Below are positions 63,301 to 64,000 of a DNA stretch of 64,000 nucleotides, in pieces. The notes beneath the pieces were generated by a model. It did not search any database. It was not told the DNA's origin and saw only the letters and a list, made by a program, of their open reading frames with translations. Source of the DNA: Vibrio rhodolitus (GTDB lineage: Bacteria > Pseudomonadota > Gammaproteobacteria > Enterobacterales > Vibrionaceae); the NCBI RefSeq assembly GCF_003350325.1, contig NZ_QLYZ01000005.1, positions 124,001 to 188,000 on the forward strand. Reading direction: 5' to 3'. The translations under genes and the position numbers were made by a program. How positions within the stretch are numbered: position 1 is the stretch's first letter; the number at the start of each line of letters is the position of its first letter.

Positions 63301-64000
63301 AAACAGCCATAGAACGAAGACTTGAAATAGCCAATATGGTAGGTGTGCGTGGCAAGATGCATGTCGATGAGTTGGCTGAGTACTTTAATGTTACCGGGGC
63401 GACGATTCGTGCAGATTTACGTTTTCTTGATGAAAACGGTTATATCGTCCGTTCGCATGGTTTTGCGCTAGTGAATCGCGATGTTCTTGCTAAGTTGGCG
63501 ATGTCTGCAACGTCAAAAAGCCAGAACGGTGGTACAGAGTTTCATGAATACGTAGCGCATGCTTTTTATGAAGCAATTGAAGAAAAGAGCACGGTTTTTG
63601 TCGACAGCAGTCCACTAATCCGAAAATCGTTGCAGTGTTTAAAAGATCTTAAGGGCGCCACAGTGGTGACGAGAGATCTCAATTTGATTCAAAAAGTCCC
63701 TCACATAACGGATTGCAAGTTTTTCGTTACAGGCGGGCGTGTGAATACTGAGTTTATGAAAATGACAGGTTCACACATGATTAATAGTTTAAGGCAGTAT
63801 CGTTTTAATAATGCATTTATTCACGTAGAAAGTTTCAACACTAAGTTAGGTGTGTTTTCAAAAAGTGAATTTGATGCCGATATGATTAGATTACTTTGCG
63901 ATTTATCTGAAAAATTGACCATAGTTGTTGAATCATCAGCTTTTAATAATAACGATTCATTTTGGACCTGCGAGCCAAATAAAATAGATACTGTCATCAC
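63297..64000 (+). CDS. DeoR/GlpR-family regulator, 3' end cut by window edge
   Basis: The N-terminal winged helix is typical (RRLEIANMVGVRGKMHVDELAEYFNVTGATIRADLRFLDENGYIVRSHGFALV). The start of the sugar-phosphate-isomerase-like sensor domain follows (STVFVDSSPLIRKSL; VVTRDLNLIQKV; FVTGGRVNTEFMKMTG). About 234 codons are visible and the frame is open at base 64000. DeoR proteins usually respond to sugar phosphates, which fits the ROK kinase upstream. GGAGG precedes the ATG. Confidence 0.92.
   Translation, partial: MKTAIERRLEIANMVGVRGKMHVDELAEYFNVTGATIRADLRFLDENGYIVRSHGFALVNRDVLAKLAMSATSKSQNGGTEFHEYVAHAFYEAIEEKSTVFVDSSPLIRKSLQCLKDLKGATVVTRDLNLIQKVPHITDCKFFVTGGRVNTEFMKMTGSHMINSLRQYRFNNAFIHVESFNTKLGVFSKSEFDADMIRLLCDLSEKLTIVVESSAFNNNDSFWTCEPNKIDTVI

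Overview
The window looks like chromosome II of a Vibrio (Vibrionaceae). The glyA-gcvH-gcvP block faces away from an XRE-cupin regulator and gcvT. The VcINDY-type dicarboxylate carrier, hmp/norR, nadE, a VpsT-like regulator, MSHA-type prepilins, an Lpp-like lipoprotein and several families typical of Vibrio (DUF3360-, VC0807-, DUF5062- and DUF3820-like) are all present. No rRNA, tRNA, CRISPR array, transposase or prophage gene was seen. Almost all of the sequence is ordinary, densely coding chromosome with clear intrinsic terminators.

Layout. 1-3.5 kb: an OmpR-type response regulator (cut by the left edge), two lone MSHA-type prepilins and an EAL-GGDEF enzyme, all leftward. 3.9-10 kb: a DUF3360-like permease, a HAD phosphatase, a 3-hydroxyisobutyrate-dehydrogenase-like enzyme, Lpp and a DEAD-box helicase. 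10-12.5 kb: a MarR regulator, a paired SMR efflux operon with a textbook promoter bracketed by two palindromes, and a VC0807-like membrane protein. 12.7-18.8 kb: the most accessory-like part. It holds an unrecognised two-gene membrane module, small genes, several copies of a structured intergenic repeat, and two orphan genes lying between direct and inverted copies of that repeat. 18.9-26.1 kb: glycine cleavage and serine hydroxymethyltransferase genes with a dedicated regulator and a shared palindrome. 26.4-33.4 kb: a VpsT-like regulator, nadE with a divergent adenylyltransferase gene, a GAF-GGDEF-EAL protein, a LysR regulator and a two-domain glutaredoxin. 33.5-40.9 kb: two EamA exporters (the first behind a leader peptide and terminator), a MATE pump, a KefG/KefB potassium-efflux pair, a HAD enzyme and an anchored glutaredoxin. 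41-44 kb: norR and hmp, divergent, with NorR boxes and a sigma-54 promoter. 44-49.7 kb: the VcINDY orthologue, a KdpDE-like two-component pair without kdpFABC, YaeQ and a cold-shock protein. 50-64 kb: a D,D-carboxypeptidase, small regulators and lipoproteins, a TrmK-like methyltransferase, tyrP with TyrR-like boxes, a LuxR-type regulator, an ABM/flavin reductase/pirin group, mntH, a ROK sugar kinase and a DeoR regulator cut by the right edge.

The observations most worth following are: the candidate transcriptional attenuator in front of the EamA gene at 35402 (18-codon peptide containing LWLLLL, mutually exclusive hairpins, U-tract 22 nt before the start codon); the SMR promoter/operator; the two-gene module at 12740-14376; the repeat family and the orphan genes it flanks; the possibly pseudoknotted region at 5750-5930; and the TTTCC-N4-GGAAA sites flanking the glycine regulator. 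Functions come from reading motifs by eye; no database search was possible.
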